Assembly (NCBI GenBank): GCA_910586545.1
Contig: CAJUIQ010000003.1
Coordinates: 16,599-80,598, forward strand
From: an uncultured Eubacteriales bacterium
Lineage (GTDB): Bacteria; Bacillota; Clostridia; Oscillospirales; CAG-272
Direction of reading: 5' to 3'
DNA: 64,000 nt
This document shows positions 17,644 to 26,105 of the stretch, in pieces. The first letter of the stretch is position 1; each line of letters opens with the position of its first letter. The notes under the pieces were generated by a model. It did no database searches. It was not told the DNA's origin and saw nothing but the letters and a program-made list of their open reading frames with translations. Both the position numbers and the translations under genes were made by a program.

Positions 17644-17721
17644 ATAATACTGTCTACGGTCTAATGGCACAGTCGCTGCAGATGCATGATAGAAAATAAA
17701 CATGGGAAAGCATAGCAAAAA

Positions 17722-17744
17722 GCCCCCTGCAGCATGCAGGGGGC
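17722..17744 (-). terminator. Terminator on the minus strand after the flavodiiron gene
   Basis: GCCCCCTGCA and TGCAGGGGGC make a perfect GC-rich stem. On the minus strand it is followed by TTTTTGC, so it fits the flavodiiron protein transcript, about 100 nt past its stop. Confidence 0.75.
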
Positions 17745-17846
17745 CGACGGCCCGACAGAGAAGCATTCTATCATACATCTGCCGGACCGAGCTATTTTTA
17801 TTTATAATTTGAATCCCTCGATCCGTAAATTGGCTGGCGTCATTCC

Positions 17847-19034
17847 TTATTCCAAAAGTCCCTGCACCAAGGCGGGAACCTTTGCGTAGTCCTCCTCGTC
17901 CGGATTCCAAAGAGACTTCACTTCATTTTCCACAACAGCAAAACCCGCGTCTGCCAGCTTTTCCTTCAGAATTTTCACACACTCGCCGCTCCAGCCGTAG
18001 CAGCCGAACGCGGCGGCCTTTTTGTTTTTAAACTTCAGCGACTTGACAAAAGCAAGCCATCCTGTTACGGAACAAAGAATGTCATTTCCCTCTGTAGGGG
18101 ATCCGACAGCAATGGCCTTAGACTTAAAAATCTCCGTCATCACTTCGGTCTTATCCGACTTGGAAACATTGAAGATTTTAACTACCGTATCCGGGCTTTG
18201 TCTGGAAATTTCCTTTGCAATCGCGTGGGCAATCTTCGCGGTTCCATCCCACATGGTGTCATAACAAACGGTTATTTGATTTTCCTGATACGTATCTGCC
18301 CAAGCCGCGTATTTCTCTACGATCTGCATGGGATTTTCTCTCCATATGACTCCGTGACTAGGCGCAATCATATCAATGGGCAGTCCCATCTCCAAAATTT
18401 CCGGAATTTTTTTAGCCACCAATGGTGCATACGGATGCAGAATATTTGCAAAATACTTCATTGCCTCCCGCATCAACAGGCACTGATCCGCTTTGTCGTT
18501 ATACAACTCCTCCACTGCAAAATGCTGTCCAAAGGCGTCGTTAGAGAACAGGATATTGTCCTCTGTCATATATGTTGCCATGGAGTCCGGCCAATGGAGC
18601 ATACGCATTTCTACGAAAATCAGCTTTTTCCCGCCGCCGATATCCAAGGTATCCCCCGTTTTGACCACACGGAAATTCCATCCCCGCTTGCCATATTGAC
18701 CTTCCAGACTCTTTACCGCATTGGCCGTGCAGTAAATAGGCGTGTCTGGAATCTCGTCCATGAGGGCTGTAAGCGCGCCGGAGTGATCCACCTCACCATG
18801 GTTTGCAATAATATAGTCGATTTTGTTCAAATCGATTTCTTTTTTTAAATTCTCCACAAATTCAAACCGATGGGGCGCCCAGACCGTATCAATCAGAACA
18901 GTCTTTTCCTCTTCAATGAGATACGCATTCTGGCTGGAACCATGGGCAATAGTATAGTCATCTCCGTGGAAAGTCTGCAATTCCCAATCAATATATCCCA
19001 CCCAGCTTACATTATTTTTGATTTGACGTTTCAT
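17847..19034 (-). CDS. Flavodiiron protein (FprA family, O2/NO reductase)
   Basis: A 395-residue flavodiiron protein that reduces O2 to water or NO to N2O and protects anaerobes. The N-terminal metallo-beta-lactamase domain carries the diiron ligands in NHGEVDHSGAL (HxExDH), the downstream His in MLHWPDSMATY, Asp in LFSNDAFGQHF and His in APSHGVIWRE. The C-terminal flavodoxin domain has the FMN phosphate loop YDTMWDGTAKIAHAIA and AFGCYGWSGECVK. There is no C-terminal rubredoxin domain, so an outside electron donor is needed. AAGAAAGGA precedes the ATG. It stands alone between two terminated units. Confidence 0.95.
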   Translation of the reverse strand: MKRQIKNNVSWVGYIDWELQTFHGDDYTIAHGSSQNAYLIEEEKTVLIDTVWAPHRFEFVENLKKEIDLNKIDYIIANHGEVDHSGALTALMDEIPDTPIYCTANAVKSLEGQYGKRGWNFRVVKTGDTLDIGGGKKLIFVEMRMLHWPDSMATYMTEDNILFSNDAFGQHFAVEELYNDKADQCLLMREAMKYFANILHPYAPLVAKKIPEILEMGLPIDMIAPSHGVIWRENPMQIVEKYAAWADTYQENQITVCYDTMWDGTAKIAHAIAKEISRQSPDTVVKIFNVSKSDKTEVMTEIFKSKAIAVGSPTEGNDILCSVTGWLAFVKSLKFKNKKAAAFGCYGWSGECVKILKEKLADAGFAVVENEVKSLWNPDEEDYAKVPALVQGLLE

Positions 19035-19161
19035 CGTGTAACAGTCCTTTCTTATTACAAATCTTGCATAGTTTCATACATCGGCTTTTATTTTTCCATT
19101 CAGGAAGTCTATGCGCACCGCAAACAACGGCTGCCCTCCCAAAGTCACCTCAAATTTTAAA

Positions 19162-19587
19162 TCAACCAAAAACCTTTTCCCGCAGAATTGCAACCGCCTG
19201 AGATGGATCGCTCACTCCGGATACTGCCTGTTCCATAGGGCAAGGGCCGTCTCCCTTTCGATTGACAATCCTTTCCGTAATGGTTTTATAGGAATACTCA
19301 ATGCCGGCCCCTTCCAAAATCGGCACAGCGCCCGCGCTCATTACTTCCCCATACACTGCCCGCGCACCGCCGTATACCGCTAAAAAAGCTGCTGCACGGC
19401 CTATAATTCGATCTGCAATGACAGCCCCCCGCATATACTTCTCATCTGCACGCAGCCACAACAGCAAAGGACGGATCCCCTTTTCGCGGGAGAGCTCTAT
19501 TTCCCTATCAGGCCGCGCCAGCACACAGGTGGCCTCCCCCGTAAGGTGTTCTACAGCATCCGCCAGGATGCTTTTTATTTTTTCCAT
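19162..19587 (-). CDS. DUF1893 domain protein (TM1506-like)
   Basis: A 141-residue soluble protein resembling DUF1893/TM1506, whose known structure has a cytidine-deaminase-like fold but lacks a defined reaction. Visible blocks are CVLARPDREIELSREKGIRPLLLWL, DRIIGRAAAFLAVYGGARAVYGEVMS and GAGIEYSYKTITERIVNRKGDGPCPMEQAV; the CPME motif matches the family. It lies 12 nt after thiI on the same strand and is the last gene of the regulator-thiI-DUF1893 unit. The 127 nt downstream show no clear terminator. Confidence 0.82.
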   Translation of the reverse strand: MEKIKSILADAVEHLTGEATCVLARPDREIELSREKGIRPLLLWLRADEKYMRGAVIADRIIGRAAAFLAVYGGARAVYGEVMSAGAVPILEGAGIEYSYKTITERIVNRKGDGPCPMEQAVSGVSDPSQAVAILREKVFG

Positions 19588-19599
19588 AATTTTATTATC

Positions 19600-20805
19600 C
19601 TATACATTTCCAACATCCAAGGGAATCTCTTCAAACTGACGAACCGCCACCGTATACAGGCTTTCCCAAGCTTCCTGCAGCAAAGCGTCCCGATCTAGAC
19701 GCGCCTCCTGCTGCATCACCTTGGATAGTTCCGGACGCGTTTTGGGATGTCGGGGTGTAAATACCGTACAGCAGTCCTCATAAGGCAGGATAGATGTGTC
19801 AAAAGTGCCTATCTGACGGGCACGTTCTACGATTTCTTCCTTGTCCAGCCCAATACAGGGGCGAAGCACAGGATACCGGGCCACCTCGTCCGTAACGCAG
19901 ATAGCAGCCATCGTTTGACTGGCTACCTGTCCCAGACTCTCCCCTGTGATCAGCGCCGTACATTCCTTTGCCGCCGCTGTCCGATTGGCAAGTTCCATCA
20001 TAAACCGACGCAGCAGCAAGGTAAAATACTCTTCCTCACACGTATCCCGGAGCACCTCTTGGATATGGGTCAAAGAAATTACATGGACCCGGATTTCTCG
20101 GCAATATTCACACAACGCATGAGCCAATTCCAAAACCTTTTCTCTAGCCTGTTCACTGGTGTAGGGATAGCTTTCAAAATGGAGAGCGTCTATATAAAGC
20201 CCTCGCTTGGCCATCATATACCCAGCCACCGGACTGTCGATCCCGCCGGATAAAAGCAGCAGTCCCTTGCCGCCAGATCCCAACGGGATTCCGCCGGCTC
20301 CACGCTCCTGTCCCGCATGGATATACGCCATTTTGTCCCGGATCTCTACCCGTACAGTAATGTCAGGATGGGTCAAGTCAACGGAAAGCTCCGGCATAGC
20401 CTCCAAAATAACGCCGCCCACTTCAGCGGCGATAGCAGGACTCTTCAGCGGAAACATCTTATCACTGCGCTTGGCCTCGCAGCGAAAGGTCTTATACCCT
20501 CGTAATTTTTCAGGGAGATAGGCCTTTGCCGCCGCAAAAATTGCGTCCATCGTTTTTTCGCAGGCCACCGCTCTGGTTACAGACGCAAATCCAAACACCT
20601 TCTTCACCTGCTGATACATTTGCGTCACATCTTCCGCATCTGTTTGCGGTTCAATATATACAGTGGACTGGGCCCAACGAATCTGAAAATTTCCTATATG
20701 CGCGGCTCTGCGGCGCAGTTCCCGTATCAGCTGGCTTTCAAAGCGAGAACGGTTTGCCCCCTTTAAAATAAGCTCTCCGTATTTGCAAAGAATGACTTCT
20801 CTCAT
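19600..20805 (-). CDS. thiI: tRNA 4-thiouridine sulfurtransferase ThiI
   Basis: A 401-residue enzyme that activates U8 of tRNA by adenylation and transfers sulfur to make 4-thiouridine; it may also feed thiamine thiazole synthesis. The order is an N-terminal ferredoxin-like domain, a THUMP domain (about residues 60-165), and the PP-loop ATPase with SGGIDSPVAGYMMAKRG near residue 185. It lacks the C-terminal rhodanese domain, as in Bacillus and clostridial ThiI, so the sulfur relay must differ from that of E. coli. No NifS-type desulfurase gene is adjacent. It is 23 nt downstream of a winged-helix regulator gene and probably co-transcribed with it. Confidence 0.96.
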   Translation of the reverse strand: MREVILCKYGELILKGANRSRFESQLIRELRRRAAHIGNFQIRWAQSTVYIEPQTDAEDVTQMYQQVKKVFGFASVTRAVACEKTMDAIFAAAKAYLPEKLRGYKTFRCEAKRSDKMFPLKSPAIAAEVGGVILEAMPELSVDLTHPDITVRVEIRDKMAYIHAGQERGAGGIPLGSGGKGLLLLSGGIDSPVAGYMMAKRGLYIDALHFESYPYTSEQAREKVLELAHALCEYCREIRVHVISLTHIQEVLRDTCEEEYFTLLLRRFMMELANRTAAAKECTALITGESLGQVASQTMAAICVTDEVARYPVLRPCIGLDKEEIVERARQIGTFDTSILPYEDCCTVFTPRHPKTRPELSKVMQQEARLDRDALLQEAWESLYTVAVRQFEEIPLDVGNV

Positions 20806-20828
20806 CGTTTCTTTTCCTCTCTATATGT

Positions 20829-21428
20829 TTACTGAGGGCGGCGGAGAATATATCCCCTGCCTCGCACAGACGTCAATGCGCCTGGGCCGGCGATTTGCTC
20901 CAATTTCCCCCGCAAATACGCTACATACACCTGACAGGCGTTGTTGCTGCCTTCGGTCCAAAGCAGCCTGGTCAGCGCATCCTTTGCAACCACTTCGCCT
21001 ATTTGGGCATGTAATGCCTGAAACAGTGCATATTCCTTCTCAGTAAGCGAGACGGAGCGCCCACCATAGGTAAGTGTTCTGCTTTTATCATCACATTGAT
21101 AGTCTTGCATCTCTATAACGCCGCCGTCCGCCGTAAACAATTCCAGAGCAGCGTTCAAAAACTGCTCTAAATCTAGTGGCCGGGGCAAAGCGACAATCCG
21201 CTCGCTTTGTGGAACCGCTTCATCACAAACCACCAAATATTTTCCCTGCGTTGAAAGATGCGGCAATTTCCCGTCCGCAGGACAAAGCACCGTTCGCGCC
21301 GCGGCGTCTTTAGAAATAGAAAAATATGGATCCAACACAGCGGCAAGCATGTTTTCCATAACAGGACTGTCTGCCTGAATACACACCTGTGGCCGGGAAG
21401 TGCGGGCATGAAATTTTATATCATTCAT
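20829..21428 (-). CDS. OmpR-type winged-helix DNA-binding protein with degenerate receiver
   Basis: A 199-residue putative transcription regulator. The C-terminal 95 residues are an OmpR/PhoB trans_reg_C domain (YGGRSVSLTEKEYALFQALHA ... VYVAYLRGKLEQ ... SVRGRGYIL). The N-terminal about 90 residues align only loosely with a receiver domain and show no acidic pocket or phospho-acceptor Asp, so control by phosphorylation is unlikely. No histidine kinase gene is nearby. The -10 box of its promoter (21435-21440) lies only 6 nt before the ATG and there is no ribosome site, so the mRNA is predicted to be leaderless. It precedes thiI. Confidence 0.8.
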   Translation of the reverse strand: MNDIKFHARTSRPQVCIQADSPVMENMLAAVLDPYFSISKDAAARTVLCPADGKLPHLSTQGKYLVVCDEAVPQSERIVALPRPLDLEQFLNAALELFTADGGVIEMQDYQCDDKSRTLTYGGRSVSLTEKEYALFQALHAQIGEVVAKDALTRLLWTEGSNNACQVYVAYLRGKLEQIAGPGALTSVRGRGYILRRPQ

Positions 21429-21434
21429 AAGTAT

Positions 21435-21463
21435 ATAATACCTATTTTTTTAAGATTTGTCAA
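21435..21463 (-). promoter_or_regulatory. Sigma-A promoter giving a predicted leaderless mRNA
   Basis: On the minus strand TTGACA (21458-21463), a 17-nt spacer and TATTAT (21435-21440) are followed after ATACTT by the ATG at 21428. A start 6-8 nt past the -10 falls on or next to the start codon. Confidence 0.7.
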
Positions 21464-21487
21464 CCATGGCAAGGATCGGAGCACACC

Positions 21488-22411
21488 GTGTTTTTCATTT
21501 TTTTAGCCTTTTCTGCCGCAGTGTTTATTAACGGCGCCACCGATGCCGCCAACGCTCTCACAGGGCCTGTTGCCTGCGGCGCTATGAAGCTATCCAAGGC
21601 CGCGCTTCTCGCCGCGGGTATGAATCTGCTTGGTATGCTCACCTTCTCTGCCCTAGCCCCCAGCGTATATGATACCGTATCCGGACTTGCCTCCTTTCCG
21701 AGGGGGACCGGCGCCACTGCTGTAAGCGCCTCTCTGATTGCCGTAGTCCTTTGGGCGGGAGCCGCGTGGATACTAGGAATTCCCACGAGCGAAAGTCATG
21801 GTCTGTTTGCTGCCTTAGCGGGGGCCTCCATGGCCCTTGGAGCGCCGGCACCGGCAGGAACACAGTGGATTAAAGTAGCAGTTGGACTGCTTTTGTCCGT
21901 TTTAGGGGGAGGGCTCAGCGGATATCTCGCGGCACGCGGCCTGCAGTCCAGGCGAAAAAAATATTCCTGGAAAGGCGCTTCTATTTTAGGATGTATTGGA
22001 ACCGCATTTTTGCACGGCGCCCAAGATGGGCAAAAATTTTTGGGACTGATGGGAGCGGCAGGACTCATGACGCGCAGCCGCGGCGCAGTTTTCTGCTGCG
22101 CCGGGCTGATGCTGTGCGGAACGCTGTTTGGCGGTAATCGTATCGTAAAAAAAATGGGACAGGAAATGGCGGACGTAGACGCTTTTTCGGCTGTTTGCGC
22201 CGATCTGGGCAGCGCCGCCTCTCTATTGGCTATGACCTTTTTCGGATTGCCTGTAAGCACTACCCATGTAAAAATGACTGCTATGGCCTGTGCGGCAGGG
22301 GGTGCTGGCAGACAAACCAACAAAAGCGTGATTCTACAGGTCATTCTTGCCTGGATCACTACCTTCCCAGGCTGTTTTTTATTGGCATATTTCATTACAA
22401 AATTATTATAA
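21488..22411 (+). CDS. Inorganic phosphate transporter, PiT family
   Basis: A 307-residue polytopic membrane protein of the PiT family, which imports phosphate (as metal-phosphate) with H+ or Na+. Both duplicated signature motifs are present: GATDAANALTGPV near the N-terminus with GIPTSESHGL, and HGAQDGQKFLG with GLPVSTTHVK in the second half. About nine hydrophobic segments are visible. The start is GTG at 21488, with CGGAG 8 nt upstream. No PhoU-like DUF47 gene, a common companion, is adjacent. It is divergent from the winged-helix regulator, with a 59-nt gap, so that protein could sit on both promoters. Confidence 0.9.
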   Translation: MFFIFLAFSAAVFINGATDAANALTGPVACGAMKLSKAALLAAGMNLLGMLTFSALAPSVYDTVSGLASFPRGTGATAVSASLIAVVLWAGAAWILGIPTSESHGLFAALAGASMALGAPAPAGTQWIKVAVGLLLSVLGGGLSGYLAARGLQSRRKKYSWKGASILGCIGTAFLHGAQDGQKFLGLMGAAGLMTRSRGAVFCCAGLMLCGTLFGGNRIVKKMGQEMADVDAFSAVCADLGSAASLLAMTFFGLPVSTTHVKMTAMACAAGGAGRQTNKSVILQVILAWITTFPGCFLLAYFITKLL

Positions 22412-22470
22412 ATTAAAAATAATTGTGCAAATATACCAAAAAATGATAAAATGATTCTACAGGACACTTC

Positions 22471-22499
22471 TTGCATAACGGTTTGCATCGTTGTATAAT
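22471..22499 (+). promoter_or_regulatory. Sigma-A promoter for the EF-G-like gene
   Basis: TTGCAT (22471-22476), 17 nt, TATAAT (22494-22499). Transcription would begin about 110 nt before the ATG at 22615. Confidence 0.75.
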
Positions 22500-22614
22500 A
22501 TGTATAACAACATTGGATTTTAACAGAATATTTTTATTCAGCAAATACAAAATTTTCTTCTCTGTTATGCAATGCAGTTCTGCATGAAACTATAGAAAAA
22601 GGAGCACAGCACTT

Positions 22615-24687
22615 ATGTCCGAGATTACAACAAAAAACATCCGAAACGTATGCCTGCTGGGCCACGGCGGCAGCGGCAAAACCTCCCTTGCAGAAGCCAT
22701 GCTTTTTTGTGCGGGAGCTATTGACAGAATGGGAAAGGTTACGGAAGGAAATACCGTTACGGATTTTGACGCGGAAGAAACAGCTCGTCACTACTCTATT
22801 TCTCTTTCTACCGCAAATTTTGCATATCATGATATAAAATTTAATTTGCTGGATACGCCGGGATATCCCGACTTTGTTGGGGATGAATTGGAAGGGATTC
22901 GGGCCGCGGACGCCTCTGTCATTCTGGTAGACGCTAAAACCGGACTGGAAGTAGGCACGGAACTTGCCTGGGAATATGCCTGCCGTGAGAAAATTCCCCG
23001 GGTATTTTTTGTAAATAAGTTTGATGATCCTGAAGCAGACTTCGCCAGGGTATTTGAGCAGCTGCGTGCCGCGTTCGGTATTCGTGTCTGTCCCGTACTG
23101 GTTCCCGCAAAAAAGAACGGGGAAATGGTGTTTGTCAATCTGGTGGAACGGATGGCATATACCTACGATGAGCGGGGGAAACGGACGGAAATGCCTATGG
23201 ACAGCGAGCTGTCCGCCATCGTAGATCAATATAGCCAACAATTTAACGAAGCTATCGCCGAAACCAGCGACGTGCTTATGGAAAAGTTTTTTGCGGAAGA
23301 AGAAATTACAAAGGAAGAGGCGGCGGAAGCACTCCATGAGGGAATTATCTCCGGCAGCATCGTTCCCGTATACAGCGGCTCTGTCACGAAGTTATGGGGT
23401 GTGCGGGCGTTGATGACGTCTATCAAAGATTCGTTCCCCAGAGTCACCGCAAAAAAGACGGAACGGATCATGGACGGGGATACGGTAAAACCCTGCGAAA
23501 TCGACCCGGAAGGAGACTGCGCTCTGTTCATTTTTAAAACGGTGGCCGATCAGTTTGGAAAGATGTCTCTGTTTAAAGTCATGAACGGGACATTGAAAAA
23601 GGATGCTCTTTTGACCAACGCACGGACCGGCGCGGTAGAAAAAATCGCTCATATCTACACTTTGCGCGGTAAAAAGCAAACGGAGACAGAAAGTCTTTGC
23701 TGCGGCGATATCGGTATGCTGTCCAAGCTATCCGACACCGCCACCAACGATACGTTGTACAGTAAAATTCCCGTACAATATCAGGGAACTGTTTTTCCAG
23801 ATCCGTATATGACAAAGGCGCTGTCCGCCGCGGCCAAGGGAGATGAAGATAAAATCTCCACCGGTATTGCACGGCTGCTGGAAGAGGATCCCACCCTGCG
23901 CTACGTAAACAATGCGGAAACCAAGCAGCTTACCCTGTCCGGCATATCGGACATTCATTTGGACGTAGTCCGCTCCCGGCTGAAAAACCGGTATGGTACC
24001 AAAGTAATTTACACGGATCCAAAAATCCCATACCGGGAAACGATCAAAAAATCCGTGCAGGTAGAAGGGAAACACAAAAAGCAATCTGGCGGTTCCGGCC
24101 AATACGGGCATGTAAAAATCACTTTCTCCCCCGGCGCAGAAGAGGGGCTGACCTTTACGCAATCTGTTGTAGGCGGCACTGTTCCAAAGGGCTTCTACCC
24201 TGCTGTGGAGAAGGGGCTGCTGGAAGCCATGCAGAAGGGCGTGTTGGCAGGATATCCTGTGGTACACCTTGCGGCAGATTTGTTTGACGGTTCCTATCAC
24301 GCAGTAGACTCCAACGAAATTTCCTTCAAGCTTGCGGCAAAGCTGGCATACAAAAATGGGCTGCCTCAGGCAAATCCCGTTTTGCTGGAACCGGTGGGGG
24401 AGCTGAAAATCTCCGTTCCCGATTCTATGGTGGGAGACGCGATGGGCGATCTGAATAAACGCCGAGGCCGAGTAATGGGCATGAATCCGGATGAATCCAG
24501 AAATGGATACACCATTGTGGAAGCAGAAGCTCCCCAAGCAGAACTGCAGGACTATACAATCATTCTGCGGGCAATGACCCAGGGACGCGGCATGTACACC
24601 TATCGATTCGTACGATATGAGGAAGTACCCGCGTCGGAGGCACAAAAGATTATTGCCGATGCAAAAGCACATGCAGAAGAAGAATAA
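22615..24687 (+). CDS. Elongation factor G-like translational GTPase (paralogue)
   Basis: A 690-residue five-domain translation GTPase of the EF-G type. G1 is GHGGSGKT rather than the AHIDAGKT of the housekeeping EF-G, G3 is DTPGYPDF and G4 is NKFD. Domain II, and the later domain IV/V segments GSGQYGHVKITFSP, SNEISFKLAAKLAYKNG and RRGRVMGM, are intact. The altered G1 and the lack of str-operon neighbours (rpsL, rpsG, tuf) mark it as the EF-G-like paralogue found in many Firmicutes, whose precise role is not settled. AAAAAGGAG lies upstream. It is monocistronic, with its own promoter and a strong terminator. Confidence 0.92.
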   Translation: MSEITTKNIRNVCLLGHGGSGKTSLAEAMLFCAGAIDRMGKVTEGNTVTDFDAEETARHYSISLSTANFAYHDIKFNLLDTPGYPDFVGDELEGIRAADASVILVDAKTGLEVGTELAWEYACREKIPRVFFVNKFDDPEADFARVFEQLRAAFGIRVCPVLVPAKKNGEMVFVNLVERMAYTYDERGKRTEMPMDSELSAIVDQYSQQFNEAIAETSDVLMEKFFAEEEITKEEAAEALHEGIISGSIVPVYSGSVTKLWGVRALMTSIKDSFPRVTAKKTERIMDGDTVKPCEIDPEGDCALFIFKTVADQFGKMSLFKVMNGTLKKDALLTNARTGAVEKIAHIYTLRGKKQTETESLCCGDIGMLSKLSDTATNDTLYSKIPVQYQGTVFPDPYMTKALSAAAKGDEDKISTGIARLLEEDPTLRYVNNAETKQLTLSGISDIHLDVVRSRLKNRYGTKVIYTDPKIPYRETIKKSVQVEGKHKKQSGGSGQYGHVKITFSPGAEEGLTFTQSVVGGTVPKGFYPAVEKGLLEAMQKGVLAGYPVVHLAADLFDGSYHAVDSNEISFKLAAKLAYKNGLPQANPVLLEPVGELKISVPDSMVGDAMGDLNKRRGRVMGMNPDESRNGYTIVEAEAPQAELQDYTIILRAMTQGRGMYTYRFVRYEEVPASEAQKIIADAKAHAEEE

Positions 24688-24720
24688 AAACTCGATTCCC
24701 AGCATGGTCGTTTTTAATGA

Positions 24721-24752
24721 AAACACCCCACGAAATTTTTCGTGGGGTGTTT
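24721..24752. terminator. Strong bidirectional terminator (EF-G-like / msmK)
   Basis: AAACACCCCACGAAA and TTTCGTGGGGTGTTT are exact complements. The hairpin sits between two convergent genes and ends with T-rich sequence in both directions. Confidence 0.9.
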
Positions 24753-24762
24753 CTATACAAAG

Positions 24763-24787
24763 CGCCCGCCGGTATACCCGACGGGCG
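24763..24787 (-). terminator. Second hairpin at the end of msmK
   Basis: CGCCCG and CGGGCG pair, with additional inner CGG/CCG pairing around GTATAC. On the minus strand it lies 13 nt after the msmK stop. The following bases (CTTTGTATAG) are only weakly T-rich, so the main stop is probably the next hairpin at 24721-24752. Confidence 0.5.
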
Positions 24788-24799
24788 TTCTTTATACAA

Positions 24800-25912
24800 T
24801 TAGTGAATGATAAAGTGCTCGGTGTCCTTATCGAACAGGTGCACTCTGGACGTGTCGAATGCAACACGGATTACGTCGCCGGCACGTGCTTTGGAACGGC
24901 TGGAAACCCGTGCGATCATGTTCTGTTCTTCGCTTACCAGGTACAGATAAATTTCCGCGCCCATCAGCTCCGTAACTTCTACATCTGTTTCTACGATGCT
25001 ATCCGGCATTGCGGTAAGATACCGTTCTTCGTCATGAATGTCCTCAGGACGGATACCCATGATAACTTCTTTGCCGATATAATCCTTCAGAATAGGATTG
25101 CTTGCCTTTTCAGCAGGCAGCTTGATGGTGTTGGGACCAAAGGAAAGGAAGTACTGTCCCTTCTCTTCTTCCAGCATACACTCAATAAAGTTCATTTGAG
25201 GCGTTCCGATAAAGCCAGCCACAAACAAGTTTACAGGAGAGTCATACAAATTTTGAGGAGTATCTACCTGCTGGATCAAACCGTCTTTCATAACAACGAT
25301 CCGGGTAGCCATGGTCATAGCCTCTGTCTGGTCGTGTGTTACGTATACAAAAGTAGTTGCAATTCTCTGGTGAATCTTCGTAAGCTCGGTTCTCATAGTT
25401 GCACGGAGCTTTGCGTCCAGGTTGGACAGCGGCTCGTCAAGGAGGAATACCATCGGCTTACGTACGATAGCACGGCCCAGCGCAACACGCTGTTTCTGAC
25501 CACCGGACAGGGCCTTCGGCTTTCTGTCCAGAAGGTGCGTGATTTCCAAAATACGAGCGGCCTCTTCCACACGGCGCTTAATTTCTTCCTTAGGTGTTTT
25601 GCGCAGCTTCAGACCAAATGCCATATTGTCAAATACGGTCATATGGGGATACAGCGCGTAGTTCTGGAACACCATTGCGATATCTCTGTCTTTCGGAGCG
25701 ACGTCATTAACCAGCTTTTCACCGATGAACATTTCGCCTTCTGTGATTTCCTCCAGACCTGCGATCATACGCAGTGTTGTCGTCTTACCGCATCCGGAAG
25801 GACCAACCAGAATCAGAAACTCCTTGTCTTTGATTTCCAGACAAAAGTCAGATACAGCTGTTACACCACCGGGATATTTTTTATAAATATGTTTCAGAGA
25901 TAAGCTTGCCAT
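24800..25912 (-). CDS. Sugar ABC transporter ATP-binding protein (MsmK/UgpC family)
   Basis: A 370-residue ATPase of the MalK/MsmK/UgpC type that powers carbohydrate importers. Walker A is GPSGCGKTT, the ABC signature LSGGQKQRVALGRA, Walker B VFLLDEP and the H-loop VTHDQ; the C-terminal regulatory TOBE domain includes IMGIRPEDI. No permease or binding-protein genes are adjacent. Firmicutes commonly encode one stand-alone MsmK that energises several sugar importers, which fits. AAGGAGG precedes the ATG. Its leader carries a 15-bp palindrome, a candidate operator or small hairpin. Confidence 0.95.
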   Translation of the reverse strand: MASLSLKHIYKKYPGGVTAVSDFCLEIKDKEFLILVGPSGCGKTTTLRMIAGLEEITEGEMFIGEKLVNDVAPKDRDIAMVFQNYALYPHMTVFDNMAFGLKLRKTPKEEIKRRVEEAARILEITHLLDRKPKALSGGQKQRVALGRAIVRKPMVFLLDEPLSNLDAKLRATMRTELTKIHQRIATTFVYVTHDQTEAMTMATRIVVMKDGLIQQVDTPQNLYDSPVNLFVAGFIGTPQMNFIECMLEEEKGQYFLSFGPNTIKLPAEKASNPILKDYIGKEVIMGIRPEDIHDEERYLTAMPDSIVETDVEVTELMGAEIYLYLVSEEQNMIARVSSRSKARAGDVIRVAFDTSRVHLFDKDTEHFIIH

Positions 25913-25938
25913 TTATTCATCCTCCTTGGCAGGTTGCA

Positions 25939-25953
25939 TACGGCACTGCCGTA
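25939..25953. promoter_or_regulatory. Palindrome in the msmK leader, possible operator
   Basis: TACGGCA-C-TGCCGTA is a perfect 7-bp inverted repeat with a one-base centre, between the -10 box (25970-25975) and the ribosome site of msmK. Its position suits a repressor site or a small RNA hairpin. It matches no operator that I can name. Confidence 0.45.
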
Positions 25954-25969
25954 ATTTTTTCTAAATTAT

Positions 25970-25998
25970 ATTATATCAGTATTTTTTCCAGATTGGAA
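25970..25998 (-). promoter_or_regulatory. Probable msmK promoter
   Basis: On the minus strand an extended -10 TGATATAAT (TATAAT at 25970-25975) has a weak -35 TTCCAA (25993-25998) 17 nt upstream. A second TATAAT overlaps at 25965-25970. Confidence 0.55.
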
Positions 25999-26105
25999 GA
26001 GGGTTTTCATCCAAAATTCTTTTTCGGCCTTTGTGCATTTTGCTAATCTTGTTCACAAAGATTCCAAAAAACGTACGAATTTCGATTATATTTATTCTAA
26101 TTTTA

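Noticed and set aside
23728..24867. A 379-codon open frame antisense to the EF-G-like gene
   Set aside because: It is a shadow of the strongly conserved GTPase on the plus strand and crosses its terminator.
24617..25903. A 428-codon open frame antisense to msmK
   Set aside because: The minus strand encodes a complete MsmK with all ABC motifs. The antisense frame runs through the terminator hairpins and has no domain.
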